Source: SHZI01 sp031409515
Lineage (GTDB): Bacteria; Pseudomonadota; Gammaproteobacteria; Steroidobacterales; GCA-2729495
Direction: 5' to 3'
Length of the DNA: 64,000 nucleotides
Assembly (NCBI GenBank): GCA_031409515.1
Contig: JANNXJ010000056.1
Span: 62,001-126,000, forward strand
This document shows, in pieces, positions 52,857 through 60,428 of the stretch (position 1 is the first letter of the stretch; every line of letters starts with the position of its first letter). Under the pieces are notes generated by a model. That model saw nothing but the letters and a program-made list of their open reading frames with translations. It was not told where the DNA came from and searched no databases. Made by a program: the position numbers and the translations under genes.

Positions 52857-53629
52857 GACGGGAAGTATGCCTGCCAGGCGGTCCGGGCGATCAGCACCAG
52901 CACCACCCCGATAAAGATCCGGCGCACAAATCCGCTGCCGTGCTTGACGGCAAGGCCAGTGCCCAGCACCGCGCCGCTCACATTGGCCACCGCCATCAGC
53001 AGGGCCACCAGCCAGAGCAACTCCAGCTGGCTGCCAAACCACAGGAGTGCCCCGGCGTTGGTCGCCACGTTCAGCACCCGGGCACTGGCTGCCGAGTGCA
53101 GGAAGTCGAAGCCGTAGAGGCGGATCAGCAGGAACATGAAGAAGCTGCCCGTCCCGGGCCCGAAGAAGCCGTCATAGAACCCCACGGCGCCGAGCAGCGC
53201 GGCGGCCAGCAGGGTCCGGCGCCTGGTGATGGCCAGCGGCGCGTGGGCAGCGCCCAGATCCTTGCGCCACACCACGTAGATGAGCACGACGGCGAGCAGG
53301 ACGGGGACCAGGGGCCGGAAGATCTGCGGGGGCACCGCCGTGGCTATCCGCGCGCCAGCCAGAGCACCGAGAAAGACCACCGGTACCAGCGGCAACAGCA
53401 GCCGCCAGGGAATCCGCACGCCCCGGGCAAAGCGCAGGACGGCGCTGCCGGTGCCAAAGATGCTGGCGAACTTGTTGGTGCCGAGCAGGATCGCCGGTGG
53501 GGTGGCCGGGTAGGCGGTGAGCAGCGCCGGGAGCTGAATCAAACCACCGCCGCCCACCATTGCGTCCACGAGGCCGGCACCGAAGGCGGCGAGGACGATC
53601 AGCAGGAGATCCGGACTGAGAGCCTCCAC
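52853..53629 (-). CDS. TSUP (TauE/SafE)-family permease
   Basis: 258 aa with about eight hydrophobic helices in two repeats: AAFGAGLVDAMVGGGGLIQLP and GAVGFYDGFFGPGTGSFFMFLL, the paired TSUP signatures. Such proteins export sulfite, sulfoacetate or similar organosulfur anions. GTG 53629 gives the family length; an upstream ATG would lie within the toxin gene. It is sandwiched between a PIN toxin (5-nt gap) and bioA (4-nt overlap), so it may be driven by the toxin-antitoxin promoter. Confidence 0.88.
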   Translation of the reverse strand: MEALSPDLLLIVLAAFGAGLVDAMVGGGGLIQLPALLTAYPATPPAILLGTNKFASIFGTGSAVLRFARGVRIPWRLLLPLVPVVFLGALAGARIATAVPPQIFRPLVPVLLAVVLIYVVWRKDLGAAHAPLAITRRRTLLAAALLGAVGFYDGFFGPGTGSFFMFLLIRLYGFDFLHSAASARVLNVATNAGALLWFGSQLELLWLVALLMAVANVSGAVLGTGLAVKHGSGFVRRIFIGVVLVLIARTAWQAYFPS

Positions 53630-53634
53630 CCCGG

Positions 53635-54030
53635 TTACGCTTGCTGGCCGCCTGGTAGCCTTGCCGCGTGCCTGTCGAAAGTGACAGTCGCTGCGCAACC
53701 AGCACGCCGGTTACGGGCGAAAATCAGGCAATCGGCAAATCCGCAATGGCTTTTCTTCCAGTCGTGCAGGGCCTCCTCGATTGCCGGTTCGTCCTCGAAC
53801 GTCAATTCCCGACTCTCCAGCAGGTCGATCAGGAGCCCCTGGACGGCCGCCTTGTCCAGGCCATAGCGGCTACGGAGCACCCACTCTGTTTCGATGAGAA
53901 CGAGCAGTGAAACAAACACGACCTGCTCGCGGCCCAGTGCCTTCTGCACCACTTCCAACGCGCGTTTCGACTGAATCCTGTCATCGAGGATCAGAAGACG
54001 AACCAGAACATTGGTATCGATCCCTAGCAA
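53635..54030 (-). CDS. PIN-domain ribonuclease toxin (VapC-type) paired with an AbrB antitoxin
   Basis: 131 aa. PIN residues: Asp in MLGIDTNVLVRLL, Glu in LIETEWVLRSRY, Asp in GFADCLIFARN and TFDRHAARLPG. The layout closely fits VapC-like toxins. It starts 9 nt after the AbrB antitoxin gene ends. Its 3' end is 5 nt before the TSUP permease start, an unusually tight junction with a housekeeping gene. Confidence 0.88.
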   Translation of the reverse strand: MLGIDTNVLVRLLILDDRIQSKRALEVVQKALGREQVVFVSLLVLIETEWVLRSRYGLDKAAVQGLLIDLLESRELTFEDEPAIEEALHDWKKSHCGFADCLIFARNRRAGCAATVTFDRHAARLPGGQQA

Positions 54031-54039
54031 GCTGGCAGC

Positions 54040-54249
54040 CTAGCGATTCATCTGCCTGATCGTGACCCGCCGGCGAGTCACCGGTTTGATACCGATATCC
54101 CGAATGCTCTTGGTCTTGGGGCGCACGATGATGGTCCCGTCTGGCAGGACAGCAAAGTGAATCCGATCGCCGACACGCAAGCCGGCCGCATCACGCACGC
54201 TCTTCGGAATGGTTGTTTGCCCCTTGCTGGTTAGGGTGGCGAATGACAT
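54040..54249 (-). CDS. AbrB/SpoVT-type antitoxin
   Basis: 69 aa. Swapped-hairpin AbrB DNA-binding domain: FATLTSKGQTTIPKSVRDA, LRVGDRIHFAVLPDG. A basic C-terminal tail ends TRRRVTIRQMNR. ATG 54249 is chosen over an in-frame start at 54279 because GGAAAGGTG lies about 7 nt upstream and the family begins here. It neutralises the PIN toxin and probably represses the operon by binding the palindrome at 54263-54289. Confidence 0.88.
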   Translation of the reverse strand: MSFATLTSKGQTTIPKSVRDAAGLRVGDRIHFAVLPDGTIIVRPKTKSIRDIGIKPVTRRRVTIRQMNR

Positions 54250-54262
54250 TGGCTGACACCTT

Positions 54263-54289
54263 TCCTTACAAAAAACCAAATAGTAAGGA
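54263..54289. promoter_or_regulatory. Operator palindrome of the AbrB/PIN unit
   Basis: TCCTTAC and GTAAGGA are perfect inverted 7-mers around a 13-nt A/T-rich centre, 14 nt upstream of the antitoxin ATG. Likely antitoxin-binding site covering the promoter. The arm and spacer lengths (7-13-7) equal those of the other toxin-antitoxin operator at 26032, but the sequence differs. Confidence 0.65.
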
Positions 54290-54399
54290 GAATCTTAGCC
54301 CGGTTCCGGGGCTGTCAGCCAGTTCCGTGCCTCATTCTTGACGCGAGCTGCCCATCAAACCAGCGGAAAATCTGGCCGCAATACGCGGAAACGAGAGGA

Positions 54400-55092
54400 C
54401 TATCGCCCGAAGAGCGGGGTCCCATCGAGCCAGGTGGTCAACTGTTCCGGAGTGGCTGACGGGCCGAGATACGGGACAGTCCCAAGCCGGAGCGCGGGCA
54501 GCCGCTGTTCCAGCGTACGCAGGTTCTCGTCGAAGGCGTCCATCAGGGGGCCGGTGGTGTTGGCCACCCACCCGGCAAGGGTGAGCCCGGCAGCCTCGAT
54601 GGCGGCGGCGGTCAGTAGCGCGTGATTGAGGCAACCGAGGCGCATGGCGACCACCAGGATCACCGGATAGGCCAGGGCCGTTGCCACGTCGGCCAGCGAC
54701 TCCGCATCATTCAGAGGAACGAGCCAGCCGCCCGCGCCCTCCACCAGGACCACGTCATGGCCGGCGGCGTCGACGTGGCGGACGTGGGCCGCCAGCGTTG
54801 CCGCGCTCGGCCTGAGCCCGGCCCGGGCGGCAGCAATGTGGGGAGCGATGGCGGGCTCCAGGGCAAGCGGGTTGATGTCAGCGTAGTCCAGCGGGACGGA
54901 AGATAGTTGCTGGAGCAGCAGTGCGTCGTCGTTGACCAGTCGCCCGTCCACGCTGGCACAGCCAGCCGATACCGGCTTGAGGCCCACCGCCTTAAGGCCG
55001 TAAGCCCGGGCATTCAGCAGCAAGGCACCCGTAACCAGGGTCTTGCCCACGTTGGTGTCCGTACCGGTGATGAAGAAGCGCTTTGGCCTCAT
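54400..55092 (-). CDS. bioD: Dethiobiotin synthetase
   Basis: 230 aa. ATP-dependent ring closure of DAPA to dethiobiotin. P-loop FFITGTDTNVGKTLVTGALL at the N-terminus, GLKPVSAGC, VEGAGGWLVPLND and LAGWVANTT. Its ATG overlaps the bioF stop by 4 nt. bioC, which lies between bioF and bioD in E. coli, is absent here. About 150 bp separate it from the toxin-antitoxin unit and no gene is seen there. Confidence 0.94.
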   Translation of the reverse strand: MRPKRFFITGTDTNVGKTLVTGALLLNARAYGLKAVGLKPVSAGCASVDGRLVNDDALLLQQLSSVPLDYADINPLALEPAIAPHIAAARAGLRPSAATLAAHVRHVDAAGHDVVLVEGAGGWLVPLNDAESLADVATALAYPVILVVAMRLGCLNHALLTAAAIEAAGLTLAGWVANTTGPLMDAFDENLRTLEQRLPALRLGTVPYLGPSATPEQLTTWLDGTPLFGR

Positions 55093-56258
55093 GCCGTGCT
55101 GGCCTGTTCGAGGGCCGCGAGCAGCCGGTCCACGTCGGCAAGCTCGTGGAGCGCCGAGAACGTGACCCGGAGGCGCGCGGTGCCTGCGGGCACCGTCGGT
55201 GGGCGGATGGCCGGGACGAGCAGGCCGCTGGATTCCAGGGCGGCACTGAGCGCCAGCGCCGTGCCCGACTCGCCAATGACCAACGGCTGGATCGGCGTCG
55301 CCGACGGCAGCAGCTGCAGTCCCAGCTGGGTGGCGCCGGCTCGAAAGCGCGCCACCAGCTCCCGCAACCGCTCGCGCCGCCACTCCTCTGTTCGGGCGAT
55401 CCGCAGGCTCTCCAGCGTGGCCACCGCCACCGCCGACGGCAGGGCTGTCGTGTAAATGTAATTGCGGGCCCGCTGAATCAGGGTCTCGATGAGCGCCTCA
55501 CTCCCGGCCACGAAGGCGCCTGCCGTGCCGAAGGCTTTACCGAGCGTCCCAACGAGCACGGGCACGTCTTCCAGGCCCTGGGCCACCGGATCCACGACGC
55601 CACAACCGGCCGTGCCGTGCACCCCGCAGCCGTGGGCATCGTCGATCATGAGCCAGGCGCCGTGGCGCCGGGCCGTCGCGACGAGTTCAGGCAAGCGGCA
55701 GAGATCGCCATCCATGCTGAAGGTGCCGTCGCTGACGATCAGCTTGCGCCGGGGAGAGCTCGCGCAGTCCGCCAGCCGGGCCTCGAGGTCGGACACTTCA
55801 CTGTGGGCGAACCAGTTGAAGTGGGCGCGGCTGAGCCAGCCGCCGTCGAGCAGGGAGGCGTGGTTCAGGCGATCCTCGAAGACGTGGTCGCCCGGCCCCA
55901 GCAGGGCGTTGATGGTGCCGACGTTGGCTGCATAGCCGCTGCCAAACAGCAGGGCCCGGGGCCGGCCGGTGAAATCCGCCAGGGATTCTTCCAGTTGCTC
56001 ATGGGCGGCCGTGTGGCCACTGACCAGGTGGGACGCGCCGGTCCCGGCGCCCCAGCGGTCCACGCCGGCCTTGAAGGCGGCGCAAACCCGCGGGTCCGCG
56101 GCAAGGCCAAGGTAATCATTGCTGCAGAAGTTGAGGAGGGCCCGCCCGTTGACGACGACCTCCCGCCCGGTGGGGCTCCCGATAACCCGCCGACGACGGT
56201 ACAGACGCCGCTTCTCCAGCGCCCCGAGGGTGGTCGTCAGGTCATCAAACGCTGCCAA
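55089..56258 (-). CDS. bioF: 8-amino-7-oxononanoate synthase
   Basis: 389 aa. PLP enzyme joining pimeloyl-ACP/CoA and alanine. Motifs: FCSNDYLGLAADPRV, GSGYAANVGTINAL, DRLNHASLLDG, IDDAHGCGVHG and the PLP Lys in VGTLGKAFGTAGAF. It is the first gene of a bioF-bioD operon. No BirA or BioR operator is evident upstream; instead a large hairpin repeat lies 37 nt before its start. bioB is not in the window. Confidence 0.95.
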   Translation of the reverse strand: MAAFDDLTTTLGALEKRRLYRRRRVIGSPTGREVVVNGRALLNFCSNDYLGLAADPRVCAAFKAGVDRWGAGTGASHLVSGHTAAHEQLEESLADFTGRPRALLFGSGYAANVGTINALLGPGDHVFEDRLNHASLLDGGWLSRAHFNWFAHSEVSDLEARLADCASSPRRKLIVSDGTFSMDGDLCRLPELVATARRHGAWLMIDDAHGCGVHGTAGCGVVDPVAQGLEDVPVLVGTLGKAFGTAGAFVAGSEALIETLIQRARNYIYTTALPSAVAVATLESLRIARTEEWRRERLRELVARFRAGATQLGLQLLPSATPIQPLVIGESGTALALSAALESSGLLVPAIRPPTVPAGTARLRVTFSALHELADVDRLLAALEQASTA

Positions 56259-56295
56259 TGGGAGTCACCGAGGCTAAACTGGCGGTAGTCTAGCG

Positions 56296-56381
56296 AAAGG
56301 TACCGGACCTTAGTTTTGTTAGTTGTTTAGTTGTTGGGGCCAACAACTAAACAACTAACAAAACTAAGGTCCGGTACCTTT
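56296..56381. repeat. Perfect 86-nt inverted repeat (AAGGTACCGG hairpin element)
   Basis: Two 42-nt arms pair without a mismatch around a 2-nt centre at 56338-56339 (I checked every ten-base block). Arms begin AAAGGTACCGGACCTTAG and continue with TTAGT-like units, so the inner half is A+T-rich in a GC-rich genome. It lies between the divergent bioF and glutathione-transferase genes. Related copies: 57927-58024 (one arm decayed) and 31076-31114 (one arm only). Confidence 0.97.
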
Positions 56382-56405
56382 TTGAGATGGGTACCTTCTT
56401 GAGAT
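56373..56405 (+). repeat. Short direct repeat at the hairpin edge
   Basis: GGTACCTTTTTGAGAT (56373-56388) and GGTACCTTCTTGAGAT (56390-56405) are tandem with one mismatch and a 17-nt period. The first includes the end of the hairpin, so the element's outer part has been duplicated. It lies 15 nt before the glutathione transferase ATG. Confidence 0.85.
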
Positions 56406-56420
56406 AAACGGAGTTCCAGC

Positions 56421-57035
56421 ATGCTGAAGATCTACGGTCCGGCCCGCTCCCGCTCGTCCAGGGCACTCTGGATGGCCGAGGAATGCGGCATTCCTTTCGA
56501 GCACGAGGACCTGACCCGTTACCCCACGATGCCGGAAAAGTCCGCGGCGGTGCGGGAGATCAATCCCATAGGCAAGATTCCGGTGCTGGTGGATGGCGAT
56601 TTCGTGTTGTCCGAGTCCATGGCTATCAATCTCTACCTGGCGCGGAAGCACGGCCGCCACCTCTGGCCCTCCGGCGAGCAGGACCAGGCGAAGATCCTGC
56701 AGTGGAGCTTCTTCGCCGTTACCGAACTGGACCCTCCCCTCGTGGAACTGATGATCGAACGCACGTTTCGCAAGGAAGGGGAGCGCAACGCGGCGAATGA
56801 GCAGAAGCACGCCGAATCGGCCAAGCGGCCGCTCGGCGTGCTGGAGGGGCATCTGGCAGCTCAGCCCTGGCTGGTGGGCCCCGGTTTCACGGTCGCTGAC
56901 CTGAACGTGGCGTCCGTGCTCACCATGGCTGCCGGGGCCAAGCAGGAGTTGACTGACTACCCCCACCTGCTGGCCTGGCTAAAGCGCTGTCAGGACCGGC
57001 CGGCGTACCGGAAGGCTACGACTCCCAAGGCCTGA
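56421..57035 (+). CDS. Glutathione S-transferase family protein
   Basis: 204 aa. N-terminal thioredoxin-like domain with LKIYGPARSRSSRALWMAEE, INPIGKIPVLVDGDFVLSESMAI (cis-Pro and Glu-Ser of the glutathione site), then an all-helical C-terminal domain with FTVADLNVASV. It would conjugate or reduce with glutathione, or act in isomerisation; the class is not assignable. The metallo-hydrolase starts 41 nt downstream on the same strand. Confidence 0.9.
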   Translation: MLKIYGPARSRSSRALWMAEECGIPFEHEDLTRYPTMPEKSAAVREINPIGKIPVLVDGDFVLSESMAINLYLARKHGRHLWPSGEQDQAKILQWSFFAVTELDPPLVELMIERTFRKEGERNAANEQKHAESAKRPLGVLEGHLAAQPWLVGPGFTVADLNVASVLTMAAGAKQELTDYPHLLAWLKRCQDRPAYRKATTPKA

Positions 57036-57076
57036 GGCCAGACCACCCGAAACCCGCAGGTCCGTGAACCCTCAAC

Positions 57077-57928
57077 ATGCAGCACTGGCGCGTCGGCGAC
57101 GTCACGATTACCCGGATCATCGAGACCGAGGACCGGTCCATGACCGCGGCAGCCATGCTGCCGGAGGCAACCCCGGCCAATCTGGCGCCGATGGCGTGGT
57201 TACGGCCGCACTTCGCCTCGGAGACGGGGCAACTCATCAGCAGCATTCATTCGCTGCTCGTCGAGAGCCGTGGCCAGCGGATAGTCATCGACACCTGTCT
57301 GGGCAACGATAAGCCGCGGATCGTGCCCCAGTGGAACCAGCGCCAGGGCCGCTTCCTGCAAGATATCGCAGCCGCCGGGTTTCCCCGGGAGCGCGTGGAC
57401 TTCGTCGTTTGCACCCACCTCCATCCCGACCACGTGGGCTGGAACACCATGCTGGTGAATGACCGCTGGGTACCTACCTTTCCGTCAGCCCGGTATGTGT
57501 TCAGCGCCCTGGACTGGGCCTGGCTGGACAAGGCGCCCGTCAGTGCGCTCGGTGACTACGCCGGCGACTCCGTGCGCCCGGTGTTTGCCGCTGGCCAGGG
57601 CGAATGCGTGGCGCCGGACTTTCGTCTGACCGACGAGGTGTGGCTGGAATCCACCCCGGGCCATTCCCCCGGCCACGTGTCGATACATATCGCGTCCCGC
57701 GGCGAACACGCCATCGTGACAGGCGACCTCATGCATCACCCCTGCCAGATCGGCCGGCCCCGGTGGTCGAGCCCCTTCGACTTCGACAAGGCGGCAGCCC
57801 TCCAGACGCGCCTCGACTTTCTTGAGCGCTACGGCAACACGCCGGCGCTCATCTTTGGCAGTCATTTCGCGACCCCATCGGCCGGCCGCATCGTGCGGGA
57901 TGGCGACGCCTGGCGCCTGGACGTGTAA
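57077..57928 (+). CDS. MBL-fold metallo-hydrolase
   Basis: 283 aa. Zinc motif CTHLHPDHVGWN (HxHxDH) near residue 117, later His in STPGHSPGHVS, Asp in VTGDLMHHPCQ, and SHFATPS. It hydrolyses an ester, lactone or thioester; AHL lactonase-like and other quorum-quenching relatives have this layout, but no substrate can be named. Its TAA stop overlaps the first bases of the second hairpin element. Confidence 0.88.
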   Translation: MQHWRVGDVTITRIIETEDRSMTAAAMLPEATPANLAPMAWLRPHFASETGQLISSIHSLLVESRGQRIVIDTCLGNDKPRIVPQWNQRQGRFLQDIAAAGFPRERVDFVVCTHLHPDHVGWNTMLVNDRWVPTFPSARYVFSALDWAWLDKAPVSALGDYAGDSVRPVFAAGQGECVAPDFRLTDEVWLESTPGHSPGHVSIHIASRGEHAIVTGDLMHHPCQIGRPRWSSPFDFDKAAALQTRLDFLERYGNTPALIFGSHFATPSAGRIVRDGDAWRLDV

Positions 57929-58024
57929 AAAGGTACCGGACCATAGTTTTTTTATTTGTTTATTTGTTTGGTGGTGCGGATAAATAACTAAACAACTAAC
58001 AAAACTAAGGTCCGGTACCTTTTT
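57927..58024. repeat. AAGGTACCGG hairpin element, second full-length copy (left arm decayed)
   Basis: The right arm matches copy 56296-56381 over its outer 35 bases. The left arm shows several G-to-T changes (for example TTTTTTTATTTG for TTTTGTTAGTTG) and the centre is longer. Outer A-run and T-run ends make it a possible bidirectional terminator. TAA stops of both convergent genes overlap its edges (57926-57928 and the complement of 58023-58025). Confidence 0.93.
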
Positions 58025-58598
58025 AGCGGTGCAGGGCGTGGTATTCGGGGTTGGGCATCAGGTCCAGGGCCTGGGCCATGCGGTTCGAGTAATTGAAGAA
58101 AGCGACGACCTCACCGATGTCGAAGAGATCAGCAGCGCCAAAACCGACGTCCCGCAGCGCTTGCCGGTCCGCCTCGCCAATGGACTCCGGCGCGGTGGTC
58201 AGCCGGTGGGCAAAATCAAGCATGGCCCGCTGGCGGGGTCCCAGCGGCGCCACGCGGTAATTGGTCACCAGCATCTCACCGAGCTGCGGATCACCACTCA
58301 ACTCCCGCACCGCCTGGCCGTGGGCAATCAGGCAGTAGTAGCAGCGATTGCAGCTCGACACGACCACCGCAATCATCTCCCGCTCCAGAATCGACAGCCC
58401 TGAGTCCTCGGAGAGCATCAGCTCGTTGTACAGGCTGATGAAGTTGCGCAGCCTCGCGGGCCGGAACGCGTAGGCCCGGAGCACGTTCGGCACGAGCCCG
58501 AGCTTCTCCTGGCACTTGCGGAAGTACTTCTGGAGATCGGCATCCAGTGACCCCGGGTCGGGCACGGGGAGCCGGGAGATATGGGGAGGCTGGGGCAT
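58023..58598 (-). CDS. AhpD-like / carboxymuconolactone-decarboxylase-family peroxidase-related protein
   Basis: 191 aa. AhpD core: ILEREMIAVVVSSCNRCYYCLIAHG with the CxxC (CYYC) and the downstream His, then LDFAHRLTTAP and a helical end. Members with this longer form are called peroxidase-related and reduce peroxides or handle reactive carbonyls through the thiol pair. It is convergent with the metallo-hydrolase. The TAA stop lies at the edge of the hairpin element. Confidence 0.87.
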   Translation of the reverse strand: MPQPPHISRLPVPDPGSLDADLQKYFRKCQEKLGLVPNVLRAYAFRPARLRNFISLYNELMLSEDSGLSILEREMIAVVVSSCNRCYYCLIAHGQAVRELSGDPQLGEMLVTNYRVAPLGPRQRAMLDFAHRLTTAPESIGEADRQALRDVGFGAADLFDIGEVVAFFNYSNRMAQALDLMPNPEYHALHR

Positions 58599-58680
58599 GA
58601 CGGTACCTTAAGCGGACTGATCCCGGCCGAAGCATACCCCCGCTTCCCTTCACCAGCAGCGCCCGCTAGGCTTCTGCGCC

Positions 58681-59298
58681 ATGCCCGTGCGCTCCCTGTT
58701 CCCCACCCTTGTCTACAGCGCCCTCCTCCAGGGCGCTGGCACCGCTGCCCTCAACAGGGAACTCCTGAAGGAGACCCAACAGATCCGCGCCCAGGACCTG
58801 GCAGGGCGGAAATGGTCAGTCCGAAGGTACCCGGGCGGCTACACGTCCTACGGCTCCCTCTGCCACCTGCAGAAGATGTCCTCGACTTTCGCCATCCTGG
58901 AGCGGAAGTTGCGCCGCCACGTTAACGCCTACGTCCGCGCCCTCGAACTGGATATGACGGGCCGCTCCCTCGCCATGACGGACTGCTGGGTCAACGTGAT
59001 GGGACGGCAGGTGGTACACGGACTGCACCTGCACCCGCTGGCCACGCTCAGCGGTACCTACTACGTGCAGACTCCCCGGGGTTGCGCGGGGCTCAAGGTG
59101 GAGGACCCCCGCCTCGACCGTTTCATGGCGGCCCCGCCCCGGCGCACGGACGGGCGGGCCGAGAACCAGCCCTGGGTCACCATTCCGGCGCAGGCAGGGC
59201 ATGTGGTGCTGTTCGAAAGCTGGCTGCGGCACGAGGTGCCGCCAAACCCGGCAGCTGGCGAGCGCGTGAGTATCAGCTTCAACTACAACTGGTTCTGA
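58681..59298 (+). CDS. Putative 2OG-Fe(II) oxygenase (TIGR02466-like)
   Basis: 205 aa. Starts SLFPTLVYSALL, contains WVNVMGRQVVHGLHLHPLATLSGTYYV and ends VLFESWLRHEVPPNPAAGERVSISFNYNW. This fits the small double-stranded beta-helix proteins annotated TIGR02466, in which an HxH/D...H set binds iron and an Arg binds 2-oxoglutarate. Likely role: hydroxylation of an unknown target. The gene ends 3 nt before the stop of the facing lipoprotein gene. Confidence 0.82.
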   Translation: MPVRSLFPTLVYSALLQGAGTAALNRELLKETQQIRAQDLAGRKWSVRRYPGGYTSYGSLCHLQKMSSTFAILERKLRRHVNAYVRALELDMTGRSLAMTDCWVNVMGRQVVHGLHLHPLATLSGTYYVQTPRGCAGLKVEDPRLDRFMAAPPRRTDGRAENQPWVTIPAQAGHVVLFESWLRHEVPPNPAAGERVSISFNYNWF

Positions 59299-59301
59299 CC
59301 C

Positions 59302-60309
59302 TCAGAAACCACCGAGCGAACTCCAGGGAACCTGCTGCGTGTCGTCCACCAGTCCGTCCCCATTCACGTCAATGGCGAGCTGCACCGTCTGCGCGTTCTG
59401 CACCGTGGCCCGGATGGTCGCGCCATTCGCCCCGGTGATCAGTACCTCGCCGGTGGCGGGATAGTCATCGCCCGTCGCCACGAGCGGACTCAGGGCGACA
59501 AAGTTTACGGCGCCCTCGAAGCGGGAGCCCTCCAGGGTGCCGGAGCCGGATATCCGCGTGACCAGACTTGCTCCGGTGCCGTCCTCCACCGTCATCAGCG
59601 CGAAGTCCCGCAGAATCCAGGCGTCATTGCCCGCGCGGAAGGTGAACAGGCTGCCGGACTCTGCCGTCTCGCTGATGAGCGGTACCGTGAAGTCGAGATC
59701 GATCTCGAGATTGCCGTCCCCAATGATCGTCTCGCCACCTGCCGTGATCGCCAGGTCCGTGAAGGTGACGGCGGCACCAAGGGCATAGACGTCATTGAGA
59801 ATATCCCCGCTGAAGCTGGCCACGTCGATGCGCATGCCCCCGTCGTAGACCGCGCCGTCGGCGTCATCACAGTTGTTGAAGTCAATGCTGATACGGTCTC
59901 CCGGAGTCAGCGTGATGTCGCTGTTCAGGGACCCGGACAGGCGCACCGTGCCAGTGACCAGGCAGTCAAAGGTCTCGGGGCCCACGCGGACCGCCGGCTG
60001 CACCTGCTGAATTGTCGCCCGTCGACGAACCAGGGATTGCGCCAAGGATTGTGTCAGTGCGTTCGAGCCGCCATCCGCCGAGAGGATGCCCCCGCCGCCA
60101 ACGACACCGCCGAAGGCTCCTGCGTCGAGGCCCACGCTCACCACTTCCCGGGTGATCGTCACCGCGTTCCCGGCGTCGATGACGGCGGGACTGTCAGGAG
60201 GACTGCTGCCGCCTCCCCCACCGCCGCCGCAGGCACTGAGGCCAGCGAGAACGACAAACGAGGTCAGGAACCGGCCCGCGCCAGACAGCCACCGCTGATG
60301 AGTAGCCAT
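59302..60309 (-). CDS. Predicted lipoprotein, unknown function
   Basis: 335 aa. Lipobox LAGLSACG (Cys27) followed by a Gly/Ser linker, then a beta-rich mature part with repeated features such as SGSLNSDITLTPGDRISIDFNNC, GNLEIDLDF and a C-terminal DVNGDGLVDDTQQV that looks like a calcium-binding loop. ATG 60309 was chosen because it directly starts the lipoprotein signal; the frame is open up to 61044 antisense to nnrU. Family not recognised. Confidence 0.75.
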   Translation of the reverse strand: MATHQRWLSGAGRFLTSFVVLAGLSACGGGGGGGSSPPDSPAVIDAGNAVTITREVVSVGLDAGAFGGVVGGGGILSADGGSNALTQSLAQSLVRRRATIQQVQPAVRVGPETFDCLVTGTVRLSGSLNSDITLTPGDRISIDFNNCDDADGAVYDGGMRIDVASFSGDILNDVYALGAAVTFTDLAITAGGETIIGDGNLEIDLDFTVPLISETAESGSLFTFRAGNDAWILRDFALMTVEDGTGASLVTRISGSGTLEGSRFEGAVNFVALSPLVATGDDYPATGEVLITGANGATIRATVQNAQTVQLAIDVNGDGLVDDTQQVPWSSLGGF

Positions 60310-60428
60310 GAGAACCCCCGAGGTATCAGGACAACTGGAACTGGTATAGCACTGGAAGGCCCTGAACGCACCCGTCATTTCCAGAGCTTTCGTCAGGAAA
60401 CCCGGCACCGGGTGAGCCCGGAGAGAAC

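Noticed and set aside
56259..56420. Biotin operator (BirA or BioR) upstream of bioF
   Set aside because: I looked for the TTGTAAACC/GGTTTACAA and TTATCTATAA type sites; none is there. The region is filled by the hairpin repeat.
56296..58024. CRISPR array, because repeat copies occur about 1.6 kb apart
   Set aside because: The copies are palindromic, widely spaced with normal genes between, and no cas gene is present.
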